Shown: piece after piece, positions 1 through 6,414 of the stretch
Numbering within the stretch: position 1 is the first letter of the stretch
How the letters are laid out: every line of letters starts with the position of its first letter
Assembly (NCBI GenBank): GCA_050486105.1
Contig: JBJHCR010000206.1
Location: 1-11,715 of the forward strand
Direction: 5' to 3'
DNA: 11,715 nt
Source: JAEXNA01 sp050486105
GTDB taxonomy: Bacteria; Vulcanimicrobiota; Xenobia; Xenobiales; JADMJV01
The notes under the pieces: model-generated
What the model was told of the DNA's origin: nothing
The model's database searches: none
Seen by the model: only the letters and a program-made list of their open reading frames with translations
Translations under genes and position numbers: made by a program

Positions 1-69
1 CTTTTGGCAACATGAGAACCACGGCAGTCAGTCGACAGGTTCGCAGTCGAGACCGCTGAAGCTAAGAGC

Positions 70-954
70 ATGGAAGCGCAAAGCGATCTCCGGGTAGAAC
101 TCTCCGCCACTTTAGTCAGTGTGTACCACGGGCAGCCACGCCTTTACCTTGACCACCCCGAACCGGCGACCCTACCTGCAGGTCCGCTCACCGGAGAGGA
201 CCTCACTCTGGAGCTCGCCGTTCGTCGCCTCCTCGGTCAAATGGTGGAACAACCGGTGGGATACATTGAGCAACTCTACACTTTCGGAGATCGAGATCGA
301 TCGAGCCCGTCGGCCGATAGACCTCGAACCCTCTCCATCGCCTATCTGGCATTGGTGCCCACTCTCCCTCCGGAACGCACCATCTCATTTTACGAACTCT
401 TTCCTTGGGAGGATACCAGAAAATCCTGGACTGACAAATGTCAGCGCATGGTGGACGAACTCGAAACCCGATGTCGCGGTGACGAAGAGAAATCCTGGCG
501 ATTTCGAGTTTGCTTTGGTCTCCATGGGAGCCCCTGGAACCCTGAAAGAGTATTGGAACGGTACGAACTCCTCTTTGGAGCAGGCTTGGTTCAAGAAGCA
601 GGCTTGGGAGTAGAATCCGGCACCAAGCTCTGGGGAGACCATAGACGAATCGCCGCCACGGCCTTAACCCGAGTCCGAGGAAAACTCGCTTATCGGCCGC
701 TTATTTTCGAGCTTTTGCCAGAGAACTTCACGCTCACGGAACTTCAAGAAGCAGTGGAGGCGCTCTCTGGTGGCCTACTCCACAAACAGAATTTTCGCCG
801 CATGGTTGAGAACGCGGGACTGGTTGAGCCTAGCGGGGGATATCGAAGCGAAGGTCGGGGGCGTCCCGCTCGACTTTATCGATTCAGGGCCGAGGTCACC
901 GCCGAACGTCCGGCACCGGGGATCGCCACGCGCTCCTACCACACACCCAAGTAG
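70..954 (+). CDS. nrtR: NrtR-family transcriptional regulator of NAD metabolism (Nudix-like domain + winged helix)
   Basis: Probable DNA-binding repressor of NAD synthesis genes. Residues about 8-150 look like the Nudix-related sensor domain, with the family segment YIEQLYTFGDRDR (65-77) followed by LSIAYLALVP. Residues about 190-272 match the C-terminal winged-helix region of NrtR/COG4111 proteins (GDHRRIAATALTRVRGKLAY, FELLPENFTLTELQEA, KQNFRRMVENAGLVE, GRGRPARLYRF). The Nudix box is degenerate: where REXXEEXG is expected there is RRLLGQMVEQP (52-62), so catalytic glutamates appear lost. This fits ligand sensing without hydrolysis. At 294 residues it is longer than many NrtR proteins. The start is the only ATG in the frame after an in-frame stop at 13-15; AAGAG just upstream is a weak ribosome binding site. 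It lies directly before nadABC and the operator at 1000-1028, which strongly supports the role. The ligand (ADP-ribose or another NAD-related molecule) is inferred from the family. Confidence 0.88.
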   Translation: MEAQSDLRVELSATLVSVYHGQPRLYLDHPEPATLPAGPLTGEDLTLELAVRRLLGQMVEQPVGYIEQLYTFGDRDRSSPSADRPRTLSIAYLALVPTLPPERTISFYELFPWEDTRKSWTDKCQRMVDELETRCRGDEEKSWRFRVCFGLHGSPWNPERVLERYELLFGAGLVQEAGLGVESGTKLWGDHRRIAATALTRVRGKLAYRPLIFELLPENFTLTELQEAVEALSGGLLHKQNFRRMVENAGLVEPSGGYRSEGRGRPARLYRFRAEVTAERPAPGIATRSYHTPK

Positions 955-993
955 CCCGCGCAGAAAAATCGCTCAAAGTTCTCGAAGGAAGCC

Positions 994-1022
994 TTGACAT
1001 TATTTATGCTCCAATGTAGCAT
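994..1022 (+). promoter_or_regulatory. Probable sigma70-type promoter of nadABC
   Basis: A perfect -35 hexamer TTGACA (994-999) is followed after 17 bp by TAGCAT (1017-1022), which matches four of six bases of the -10 consensus. Transcription would start near 1029-1030. The -10 and the spacer lie inside the palindrome at 1000-1028, so a bound repressor would block RNA polymerase. Start-site mapping has not been seen; the assignment rests on sequence match and position. Confidence 0.65.
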
Positions 1023-1028
1023 AAATAA
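1000..1028. promoter_or_regulatory. NrtR operator candidate: perfect 29-bp inverted repeat
   Basis: Two perfectly complementary 11-bp arms, TTATTTATGCT (1000-1010) and AGCATAAATAA (1018-1028), are separated by the 7-bp centre CCAATGT. The site is AT-rich, lies between the regulator gene and nadA, and covers the promoter spacer and -10. That is the expected geometry for repression by a dimeric winged-helix protein. That NrtR is the binding protein is inferred from adjacency and family knowledge. Confidence 0.8.
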
Positions 1029-1030
1029 AA

Positions 1031-1047
1031 ATGCTCAATAAGAGTAT
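1031..1047. promoter_or_regulatory. Possible second, degenerate operator copy in the nadA leader
   Basis: ATGCT (1031-1035), a 7-base gap, then AGTAT (1043-1047) repeats the core of the main operator (ATGCT-N7-AGCAT) with one mismatch and identical spacing. Its reverse complement aligns with the main site over about 15 of 23 bases. The centres are 25 bp apart (1014 and 1039). It could be a weak accessory site or chance in an AT-rich leader. The ATG at 1031 falls within this element and has no ribosome binding site. Confidence 0.4.
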
Positions 1048-1051
1048 AAAT

Positions 1052-1057
1052 GGAGGT
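1052..1057 (+). promoter_or_regulatory. Ribosome binding site that sets the nadA start
   Basis: GGAGGT lies 6 nt upstream of the ATG at 1064. The alternative in-frame ATG at 1031 is preceded only by A/T-rich sequence and lies almost at the predicted transcription start. This decides the nadA start in favour of 1064. Confidence 0.85.
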
Positions 1058-1063
1058 GCCACG

Positions 1064-2062
1064 ATGACCTTGATCGACCATATCGGTGAAAAACTCCGCC
1101 CAACGATGCCCCCCTTCGAGTGGGACCTGAGGCGACCCCTGATCGAAAGAATACTCTCGCTGAAGAATGAGAAGAAGGTGGTGGTTTTGGCCCACAACTA
1201 CCAAGTTCCCGAGATCTACTACGGCATCGCCGATGAAACCGGTGATAGCTTGGCTTTAGCTCGAAAGTCGGCCACCATGGACCACGCTGAGGCGATCCTA
1301 TTCTGTGGGGTCCACTTCATGGGAGAAACGGCCAAGCTTTTCAATCCCAATAAGCCGGTCCTCATCGCGGATCTCTCGGCGGGCTGTTCGCTGGCCGAGT
1401 CCATCACCGCAGACCAAGTGCGGTTCCTCAAGAGGCAATACCCCGGGGTTCCTGTGGTCACCTATGTCAATTCTTCGGCAGAGGTCAAAGCCGAAAGCGA
1501 TATATGCTGTACCTCAGGCAATGCCGTGGCCATCGTTGAATCCCTAGGAACCGACCGAGTGATCTTCTTGCCCGATGGCTACCTGGCCAGTTTTGTGGCT
1601 CAGCAGACGGAAGTAGAGATCATCGGCTGGGCTGGAACCTGCGTGGTCCACGAAGTTTTCACCGCAGACCAAGTCGAGGCCTACCGACAGCAGTATCCAG
1701 GGCTCAAAGTTTTGGCTCATCCCGAGTGTTCCCCGGAGGTTCAAAGAGCAGCGGACCTAGTGGGCTCAACGGCCCAAATGAGCCAGTTTGTGAAGGACCA
1801 AGCTGCAGGAAGCCAATTGGCTTTGATCACTGAGTGCTCCATGTCTGACAACCTGGCCATCGAGCATCCCCAGGTGGATTTCGTCCGACCCTGCTCGGTC
1901 TGTCCCTATATGAAAAAGATCACACTCGAGAAGATCCTGGTCTGTCTAGAGACCTTCCAGCCACAGATCCATGTCCCCGATGCTATCGCCGGAGCAGCTC
2001 GACGTGCGGTCGAGCGTATGCTGGAAATCTCCGCCCCTAGTCGAGTAGTCAAGGTTTCCTAA
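1064..2062 (+). CDS. nadA: Quinolinate synthase NadA
   Basis: Condenses iminoaspartate (from NadB) with dihydroxyacetone phosphate to quinolinate in the cytoplasm, using a [4Fe-4S] cluster. With the start at 1064 the protein has 332 residues, normal for the family. Visible motifs: VVVLAHNYQVPE (40-50), ADETGDSLALAR (56-67), FCGVHFMGETAK (80-91), the AGCSLAES loop with C108, TYVNSSAEVKAESD (133-146), WAGTCVVHEVF with C193, LAHPECSPEV (218-226), and RPCSVCPYMKKITLEKI near the C-terminus. C108, C193 and C280 (the Cys before PYMK) are the likely three cluster ligands; C277 is an extra nearby cysteine. It is the first gene of nadA-nadB-nadC, with 27 nt to nadB, and is probably repressed through the palindrome upstream. 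Identification is secure. Confidence 0.97.
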   Translation: MTLIDHIGEKLRPTMPPFEWDLRRPLIERILSLKNEKKVVVLAHNYQVPEIYYGIADETGDSLALARKSATMDHAEAILFCGVHFMGETAKLFNPNKPVLIADLSAGCSLAESITADQVRFLKRQYPGVPVVTYVNSSAEVKAESDICCTSGNAVAIVESLGTDRVIFLPDGYLASFVAQQTEVEIIGWAGTCVVHEVFTADQVEAYRQQYPGLKVLAHPECSPEVQRAADLVGSTAQMSQFVKDQAAGSQLALITECSMSDNLAIEHPQVDFVRPCSVCPYMKKITLEKILVCLETFQPQIHVPDAIAGAARRAVERMLEISAPSRVVKVS

Positions 2063-2089
2063 CCTCATCTGAAAGGAGCACCAGAGGAT

Positions 2090-3505
2090 ATGAGATGTAC
2101 TTACGACATGGTGGTTGTCGGAGCCGGGATCGCCGGGTTGGCTTGCCTATTGGCCTGCCCTCCTGGCTTGAAGGTGGCGGTCGTCAGCCCGGGAACCCCA
2201 ACGACCTTTGGAAGCTCTTGGCGTGCTCAAGGCGGGGTCGCCGTGGCCTTGAACCGGGGCGATAGTCCCGCCAAACACGCCGTGGATACCATCGCTGCGG
2301 CCCGCAATCTGGCAGAGACCGAGGCGGTGAAGGTGCTCACTCAAGAAGGCGTCCTGAGAATTCAAGAATTGATCACAGCGGGCATCGCCTTCGATCGATC
2401 ACCGGGGGGGAGTCTCGAGTTCGGGTTGGAAGCCGCCCACAGCCATCCCCGGGTACTGCACCAACAGGATCGAACTGGAGCTCAGATCATGGAGCACCTG
2501 TGGAGCAGTGCCCGCAAGAGGAGAGCGACCGCCTTCTTCGACGATCGGGCCTCAACCCTGGTGGTTGGAGAGTCCGGGATCTGCGGCCTCGGCTTGGAGC
2601 GGGGACTCACTCTAAGGTCCGGTCGCGTGGTCCTGGCCACCGGAGGTTTCGCCGGCTTGTATTGGTCCACCACCACTGGGGCGGAGGTCAGGGGGGATGG
2701 CCTTATTCTCGCGGTTCGAGCCGGGGCCCAACTTCGAGACCTGGAGTTCGTGCAATTTCACCCCACCGCGCTAGACCTGGAAACGAACACGGGCGCCCCC
2801 CTCCCACTGCTCACCGAAGCCTTGCGCGGGGCAGGGGCCCGGCTGTTGGATGGCGAGGGTTTGCGTTTCGTTGACGAACTGGCCCCCCGGGATGAGGTGG
2901 CTCGGGCGATCGCTCGGCAGCGAGAGTTCGGACCGGTCTATCTCGACCTGAGTCCAGTGAGAGATCTCGAGCGCAGGTATCCCGGAGCTCACCTCCATGT
3001 TCAGAGGCTCGGCACCAAAAAGGGTTGGCTCCCGGTTAGACCTGCAGCCCATTTCACTATTGGTGGAGTCAAGACCAATCTTGAAGGAGAGACCGAGGTC
3101 CCTGGACTCTACGCCTGCGGTGAGGTGGCCTCGGTGGGAATTCACGGAGCCAACCGCCTGGCCTCGAACTCCCTCTTGGAAGGGTTGGTGTTTGGTCACC
3201 GAACTGCCCTTAAGGCCGCCAACGACGAGAGTCGATGCCTTGGCCGATCGGTTAGCAGGACCCAGCCCCTGGCCAGCTTGCAGGGATCCGGTCTGAGAGA
3301 GTTGCAGCAGAGATTCGAACGGGCTGTGGGTGTGGTTCGAGAGGCCTCAACCTTAGAAGATTTTCTCACTTGGAGTCGACCTCAAGCCCAATCGACGGAG
3401 CTGGAGCTTTCGGTCAGAGTAGCCCAAGCGGCCCTAGCCCGCTCCCAGAGCGTAGGGGCCCATTGCCGCCGAGACGATCTGCTCACTGCCGGTTGTTCCC
3501 ATTAA
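2090..3505 (+). CDS. nadB: L-aspartate oxidase NadB
   Basis: FAD-dependent oxidation of L-aspartate to iminoaspartate, the substrate NadA uses. The N-terminal dinucleotide-binding motif GAGIAGL (11-17) is followed by SSWRAQGGVAVAL (42-54), LEAAHSHPRVLHQQDRTG (113-130), LATGGFAGLYWSTT (182-195), EFVQFHPTAL (219-228, His224), TEALRGAGARLLDGEG, ELAPRDEVARAI (Arg267) and HFTIGGV (321-327). The FAD-contacting YACGEVASVGIHGANRLASN begins at 341. At 471 residues it is shorter than the roughly 540-residue E. coli enzyme; the C-terminal helical part is reduced but still has a GAHCRRDD segment. AGGAG (2074-2078) lies 11 nt before the ATG, with a closer AGAGG, so the start is acceptable. The motif set favours aspartate oxidase over succinate dehydrogenase flavoprotein, and the neighbours settle it. 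Confidence 0.96.
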   Translation: MRCTYDMVVVGAGIAGLACLLACPPGLKVAVVSPGTPTTFGSSWRAQGGVAVALNRGDSPAKHAVDTIAAARNLAETEAVKVLTQEGVLRIQELITAGIAFDRSPGGSLEFGLEAAHSHPRVLHQQDRTGAQIMEHLWSSARKRRATAFFDDRASTLVVGESGICGLGLERGLTLRSGRVVLATGGFAGLYWSTTTGAEVRGDGLILAVRAGAQLRDLEFVQFHPTALDLETNTGAPLPLLTEALRGAGARLLDGEGLRFVDELAPRDEVARAIARQREFGPVYLDLSPVRDLERRYPGAHLHVQRLGTKKGWLPVRPAAHFTIGGVKTNLEGETEVPGLYACGEVASVGIHGANRLASNSLLEGLVFGHRTALKAANDESRCLGRSVSRTQPLASLQGSGLRELQQRFERAVGVVREASTLEDFLTWSRPQAQSTELELSVRVAQAALARSQSVGAHCRRDDLLTAGCSH

Positions 3506-3544
3506 AGGTGGACCTCAAGGATTTTATCGCGAAAGGACGATTCT

Positions 3545-4429
3545 ATGTTCCAACTTCTTTATCGGGACGTTTTGCTCAGGTTTCTCCAAGAGGACCTCGG
3601 CGTAGAAGGAGACGTCACCACCGCTCTCTTGGAAACCGAGGATCGTCCGGTCAGCGCTGTTGTTGCGGCACGGCAAGCCGGGGTGGCCTGTGGACTCCCC
3701 TTTGTTGAGCCTCTGTTTCAGCTCCTCGATCCTAACTTTCGTGTGGAGCAGCTCATAGAGGAGGGGGCAAGTTTTCCCACTGCTCGGGCCCTCCTCAGAC
3801 TGAGCGGTACTCCCTCGGCCATGCTGGCCGGGGAGCGGACCGCTCTGAATCTGCTTTCAAGGCTGTGCGGGATAGCAACTCAGACTCGACGGTGCGTGGA
3901 TCTCTTGGCGGGCACCTCAACCCGACTGCTAGGGACCCGAAAAACCCTCCCAGGATTACGGTTTTTCGACAAATATGCTCTCTCCGTGGGGGGAGCAGAT
4001 CGGCATCGCTACGGTTTGAACGACGCCGTGATGATCAAGGACAACCACCTCGCCCTCGGTGGGGGAATAGAGGAGGTCCTCGGCAGAGCTCGATCCAAAG
4101 TTGGACCTATGTTGGTCATCGAGCTCGAGTGTGACACCTTGGACCAAGTCCGCCAAGCGCTGCAAATCGACCTAGAATTGCAGCGAGTAGGGCTCAAACA
4201 AGGCGCCTTTGATGTCCTACTTCTCGACAATATGAAGCCAAGTTTGCTCGCGGAAGCGGTGAAACTGGTCAGAGCCCATCCTCGGCTCATATTGACCGAA
4301 GCTTCGGGAGGGATCGGGGAGAAGGATCTCCTTTCGGTAGCAGAAGCCGGAGTCGATTACGTCAGTCTCGGAGCCCTGACTCACACGGTGGTGCCCATAG
4401 ACCTCGGGCTCGATGTGGTTGCAAACTGA
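3545..4429 (+). CDS. nadC: Nicotinate-nucleotide pyrophosphorylase (quinolinate phosphoribosyltransferase) NadC
   Basis: Converts quinolinate and PRPP to nicotinate mononucleotide, CO2 and pyrophosphate, completing the de novo branch begun by NadB and NadA. The 294-residue protein shows EDLGVEGDVTT (16-26), GERTALNLLSRLCGIAT (96-112), the phosphate/substrate-binding TRKTLPGLR (131-139), SVGGADRHRYGLNDAVMIKDNH (147-168, with H154, R155 and K165), IELECDT (192-198), LLLDNMKP (225-232), TEASGGI (251-257) and GVDYVSLGALTHTV (269-282). The segment between ELECDT and LLLDNM looks about ten residues longer than usual. AAAGGA (3532-3537) lies 7 nt before the start. The gap to nadB is 39 nt, so it is the last gene of the operon; a weak terminator candidate follows. 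Confidence 0.96.
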   Translation: MFQLLYRDVLLRFLQEDLGVEGDVTTALLETEDRPVSAVVAARQAGVACGLPFVEPLFQLLDPNFRVEQLIEEGASFPTARALLRLSGTPSAMLAGERTALNLLSRLCGIATQTRRCVDLLAGTSTRLLGTRKTLPGLRFFDKYALSVGGADRHRYGLNDAVMIKDNHLALGGGIEEVLGRARSKVGPMLVIELECDTLDQVRQALQIDLELQRVGLKQGAFDVLLLDNMKPSLLAEAVKLVRAHPRLILTEASGGIGEKDLLSVAEAGVDYVSLGALTHTVVPIDLGLDVVAN

Positions 4430-4481
4430 CAAGAACGAGACCATTGTCAACAAAGCACTAGAAGGCTGGCCGACTTTTGAG

Positions 4482-4514
4482 AGGGCGGATCGGCAACCGC
4501 TTTAGAATTTTCTC
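4482..4514 (+). terminator. Weak intrinsic terminator candidate after nadC
   Basis: AGGGCGG (4482-4488) can pair with CCGCTTT (4497-4503) using two G-U pairs around an 8-nt loop. An interrupted T-rich run (AGAATTTTCTCC) follows. It is in the right place, 50 nt after nadC and before the convergent gene, but the stem is modest and the T run broken. The rest of the 4430-4538 gap shows nothing else I can name. Confidence 0.35.
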
Positions 4515-4532
4515 CTTGGCAGGCTTCCGAGG

Positions 4533-4548
4533 CTCCCTCTAGAGGGAG
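4533..4548. repeat. 16-bp perfect palindrome overlapping a stop codon
   Basis: CTCCCTCTAGAGGGAG is its own reverse complement. It spans the TAG stop (4539-4541, minus strand) of the small membrane protein gene and lies at the junction of the two convergent blocks. No T run follows on either strand, so it is not a classical intrinsic terminator. It could be a protein-binding site, an mRNA 3' hairpin or chance. Confidence 0.4.
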
Positions 4549-4922
4549 TGGTTGTAAAACAAGCTGACCTTGTTCCCTTGGCCTAACCGGACCTTAGTGA
4601 CACCTAAGCGTTCAGGAGAATTCGGACCCGGAAGACCTCCGAAAATGTAGTCTCCGGATCCATCTTGTTCGGCCCGATACTGCGTCAGCCACTTGCGTGA
4701 CTCTTCAGGATCGGCCTCAAATCCCACATAGAAATTTACCCCTAGCCCTTGTTTTCCACCTTTCACCACGATGTTTGTGGCGCCCTCGGGAAGATTCCGG
4801 GCATCGCTATGGTGGAAGACATCCTTCAAGGTCGGAGGGCGGGTTGCCCGATAGGTGATGAAGATGGCAAGTATGAGGCAAATCGACAGAACCACGGTTC
4901 TGACTCGAAGTTTGGGTTTCAT
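4539..4922 (-). CDS. Small single-pass membrane protein of unknown function
   Basis: A 127-residue protein. A basic N-terminus (MKPKLRVR) precedes one hydrophobic segment at about 9-24 (TVVLSICLILAIFITY), then a polar domain of about 100 residues. The pattern suggests an N-terminal anchor, or an uncleaved signal, with the rest outside the cytoplasm. The soluble part has LPEGATNIVVKGGKQG, FYVGFEADPEESRKWL and a C-terminal VRLGQGNKVSLFYNHS strand. This is the look of a compact alpha/beta domain, but I recognise no named family. A GGTGGTG ribosome binding site (4928-4934, plus coordinates) lies 5 nt before the ATG. The gap to the upstream coiled-coil gene is only 14 nt, so the two are probably co-transcribed. 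Confidence 0.7.
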   Translation of the reverse strand: MKPKLRVRTVVLSICLILAIFITYRATRPPTLKDVFHHSDARNLPEGATNIVVKGGKQGLGVNFYVGFEADPEESRKWLTQYRAEQDGSGDYIFGGLPGPNSPERLGVTKVRLGQGNKVSLFYNHSL

Positions 4923-4936
4923 AAAGTCACCACCAT

Positions 4937-5161
4937 CTACCCTTTCTCTCCTCGACCTTTGAGCAGCTCTTCGATCAGCTCAAGTTCAGACCGGGCCTCT
5001 TCTAAGAGAGTTTCCAGAGCGCAGCCGCCTGATCTGAGTTGGTTGAAGTTCTGTTGCAATTCCCGGACTTGGTCCTGAGCCCGACGGAGTTCGGCCTTGA
5101 GGGCATAACTGGGCAAGTCTCTCAGGCGGGAAAGCATCTCGACACGCTCTTCCTCGCTCAT
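4937..5161 (-). CDS. Small predicted coiled-coil protein, function unknown
   Basis: A 74-residue, strongly charged protein with no signal or membrane segment. Residues about 18-43 (from SYALKAELRRAQDQVRELQQ on) and about 47-68 (ALETLLEEARSELELIEELL) have heptad-like spacing of hydrophobic residues, broken by RSGGC at 43-47. A helical hairpin or dimerising rod is likely. It contains one cysteine (C47). The AAAGA before the ATG is a weak ribosome binding site. It lies 14 nt upstream of the small membrane protein gene and likely shares its transcript. Coding is supported by the clean amphipathic pattern and tight spacing. A role as partner or regulator of the membrane protein is only a guess. 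Confidence 0.6.
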   Translation of the reverse strand: MSEEERVEMLSRLRDLPSYALKAELRRAQDQVRELQQNFNQLRSGGCALETLLEEARSELELIEELLKGRGEKG

Positions 5162-5230
5162 TCTTTCGCATTCCCGTTGCCCTTAGGATCTGGTCCGGAA
5201 TAACTTTCTATTTTCGGTTGTCGAGGCGCC

Positions 5231-5246
5231 GGGGACCCGCGTCCCC
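5231..5246. repeat. GC-rich inverted repeat in the 5162-5344 intergenic region
   Basis: GGGGAC and GTCCCC form a perfect 6-bp stem around the 4-base loop CCGC. It has no T run on either strand, so it is probably not an intrinsic terminator. It lies in the predicted 5' leader of the coiled-coil gene (minus strand), where it could be an RNA hairpin. No gene is visible in 5162-5344. Confidence 0.4.
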
Positions 5247-5275
5247 GTGGGTGTGGCAAGGCGGTTCGAGCGACT

Positions 5276-5304
5276 AGTATCGAGAATACTTAAGTGAGAA
5301 CCAA
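5276..5304 (-). promoter_or_regulatory. Weak promoter candidate for the two small genes
   Basis: On the minus strand TTGGTT (5299-5304) and GATACT (5276-5281) are separated by 17 bp. They match the sigma70 consensus at three and four of six positions. It lies between the esterase stop and the coiled-coil gene and would give a leader of roughly 110 nt that includes the GC-rich hairpin. Confidence 0.25.
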
Positions 5305-5344
5305 CGCTGCCAGGGGGGATGCATCGGCGGCCCAAACCAGATCC

Positions 5345-6391
5345 TTAAGCGGCGGGGAAGAGGAAACGCAGGGCGTAGGGGAGACGCCGACTCCATGCCT
5401 GTTCGTTGTGCTCATCCATCCGTCCGATTCCGTGGTGCAGGTCCTGACCGAGTTCGAAACCGATCTGCTCAAGGATCTCTCGAACCTTGCTGGTTTGACC
5501 CACACAATCCGAGGCCACTCCCGAATCTCCGGAGTCGAGGTAAACGGTTAGAGGGCGTTTTTTCTGTCGAGCCAAAGAGTCGCGGAAACCCTGCAGCCAC
5601 CAGGATCCAGACATCGAGCCCACCCTCCCGAAACGATGAAAGTACTTCCAGCCAGTGTAGAGACTGAACACTCCACCCAAGGAGGAGCCGATGATTCCGG
5701 TGTTTTCTCTGCTGGCCTTGGTTCGATAGACGGAGTCGATGTATGGCTTGAGTTCTTCGGCCAAAAAGCTGGCAAAGCGGTCGGCCTGCCCACCATCTTC
5801 AGGTGGGATGTAATCTTCTTGACGACTGGAGCCACTGTCGACAGCCACCACAATGATCTCGGCGATCTGTCCTCGAGCGATCAGTCGATCCAGACACTCC
5901 TTGGCTTGCCACGAACCATAGCCGCTGTTTTCGAAAATGTTTTGACCATCCAACATGTACAGGACCGGATAGCGCCGACTTGGTTGGTGTCGATATCCCC
6001 GGGGGAGGTAAACTCGATAGTTCACACTTCGCTGAAGATTATTGGATTGGAAAGATGGCAAGGAGGACGGATTGTAAGCTTTCTCTGAAGGAGCAACCCT
6101 GCTGCCGTCGACCTGAGGAAGGTAATCAAAAAGTTGTCCGTCGACCACACAAGTGAAAACGAAGGTCGATTCATAGTACCGGCGCCTAGGGTCTCGAACC
6201 TGGCCGTCGGTGACGTAGAATTGCACCGGAGCCCCATCAGGACAAGGGAAAGCGGCTCGCCATAGTCGCTCTCCAGGAGCCCGGCCCTCACCGCAGTCCT
6301 CCATCGCCACTGTCTCGAAGGCGCCGGCGCCAATACGAAAGGAGAGGATGGGAGAGGTGAAGCCGCTGTAATATTTGATAACTCTGTCCAT
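5345..6391 (-). CDS. Alpha/beta-hydrolase esterase (esterase D / enterochelin-esterase-like family) with N-terminal accessory domain
   Basis: A probable serine hydrolase of the putative-esterase family (Fes, feruloyl esterase and antigen 85 relatives), 348 residues. The catalytic domain is about 118-345: RVYLPRGYR, YPVLYMLDGQNIFE (141-154), IIVVAVDS, EELKPYIDSVYRT, and nucleophile elbow GSSLGG (235-240, Ser237). The acid is likely D286 or D289 in YLDSGDSG, and the base H328 in DEHNEQAW, so the triad looks intact. Residues about 1-92 form a separate beta-rich module (IKYYSGF, LSFRIGAGAFETVAM, W44, VQFYVTDG, YYESTFVF) resembling CBM25/53-type starch-binding or other Ig-like accessory domains; that assignment is inferred. 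No signal peptide is seen, so it is probably cytoplasmic. The ATG is preceded by AAGGTAGAGAACGGAT. The substrate is unknown: a glycan ester, siderophore or other small ester are all possible. Confidence 0.88.
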   Translation of the reverse strand: MDRVIKYYSGFTSPILSFRIGAGAFETVAMEDCGEGRAPGERLWRAAFPCPDGAPVQFYVTDGQVRDPRRRYYESTFVFTCVVDGQLFDYLPQVDGSRVAPSEKAYNPSSLPSFQSNNLQRSVNYRVYLPRGYRHQPSRRYPVLYMLDGQNIFENSGYGSWQAKECLDRLIARGQIAEIIVVAVDSGSSRQEDYIPPEDGGQADRFASFLAEELKPYIDSVYRTKASRENTGIIGSSLGGVFSLYTGWKYFHRFGRVGSMSGSWWLQGFRDSLARQKKRPLTVYLDSGDSGVASDCVGQTSKVREILEQIGFELGQDLHHGIGRMDEHNEQAWSRRLPYALRFLFPAA

Positions 6392-6408
6392 ATCCGTTCT
6401 CTACCTTG

Positions 6409-6414
6409 AGTATA
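6409..6414 (-). promoter_or_regulatory. Possible -10 element upstream of the esterase gene
   Basis: TATACT on the minus strand matches five of six -10 bases and lies 17 nt upstream of the esterase ATG. No convincing -35 is present at 16-18 bp, and the implied leader is only about 10 nt. The preceding gene ends in a strong terminator, so the esterase needs its own promoter somewhere in 6392-6490. Confidence 0.3.

Noticed and set aside
29..50. CAGTCGA occurring twice, 15 bp apart, upstream of nrtR
   Set aside because: Seven-base direct repeats are expected by chance at this length, and no further copies or symmetry support a site.
119..613. 164-codon plus-strand ORF within nrtR
   Set aside because: Alternate frame of a gene with clear NrtR motifs throughout.
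5636..6088. 150-codon plus-strand ORF inside the esterase gene
   Set aside because: It lies wholly antisense to a gene with an intact catalytic triad and shows no family motif.
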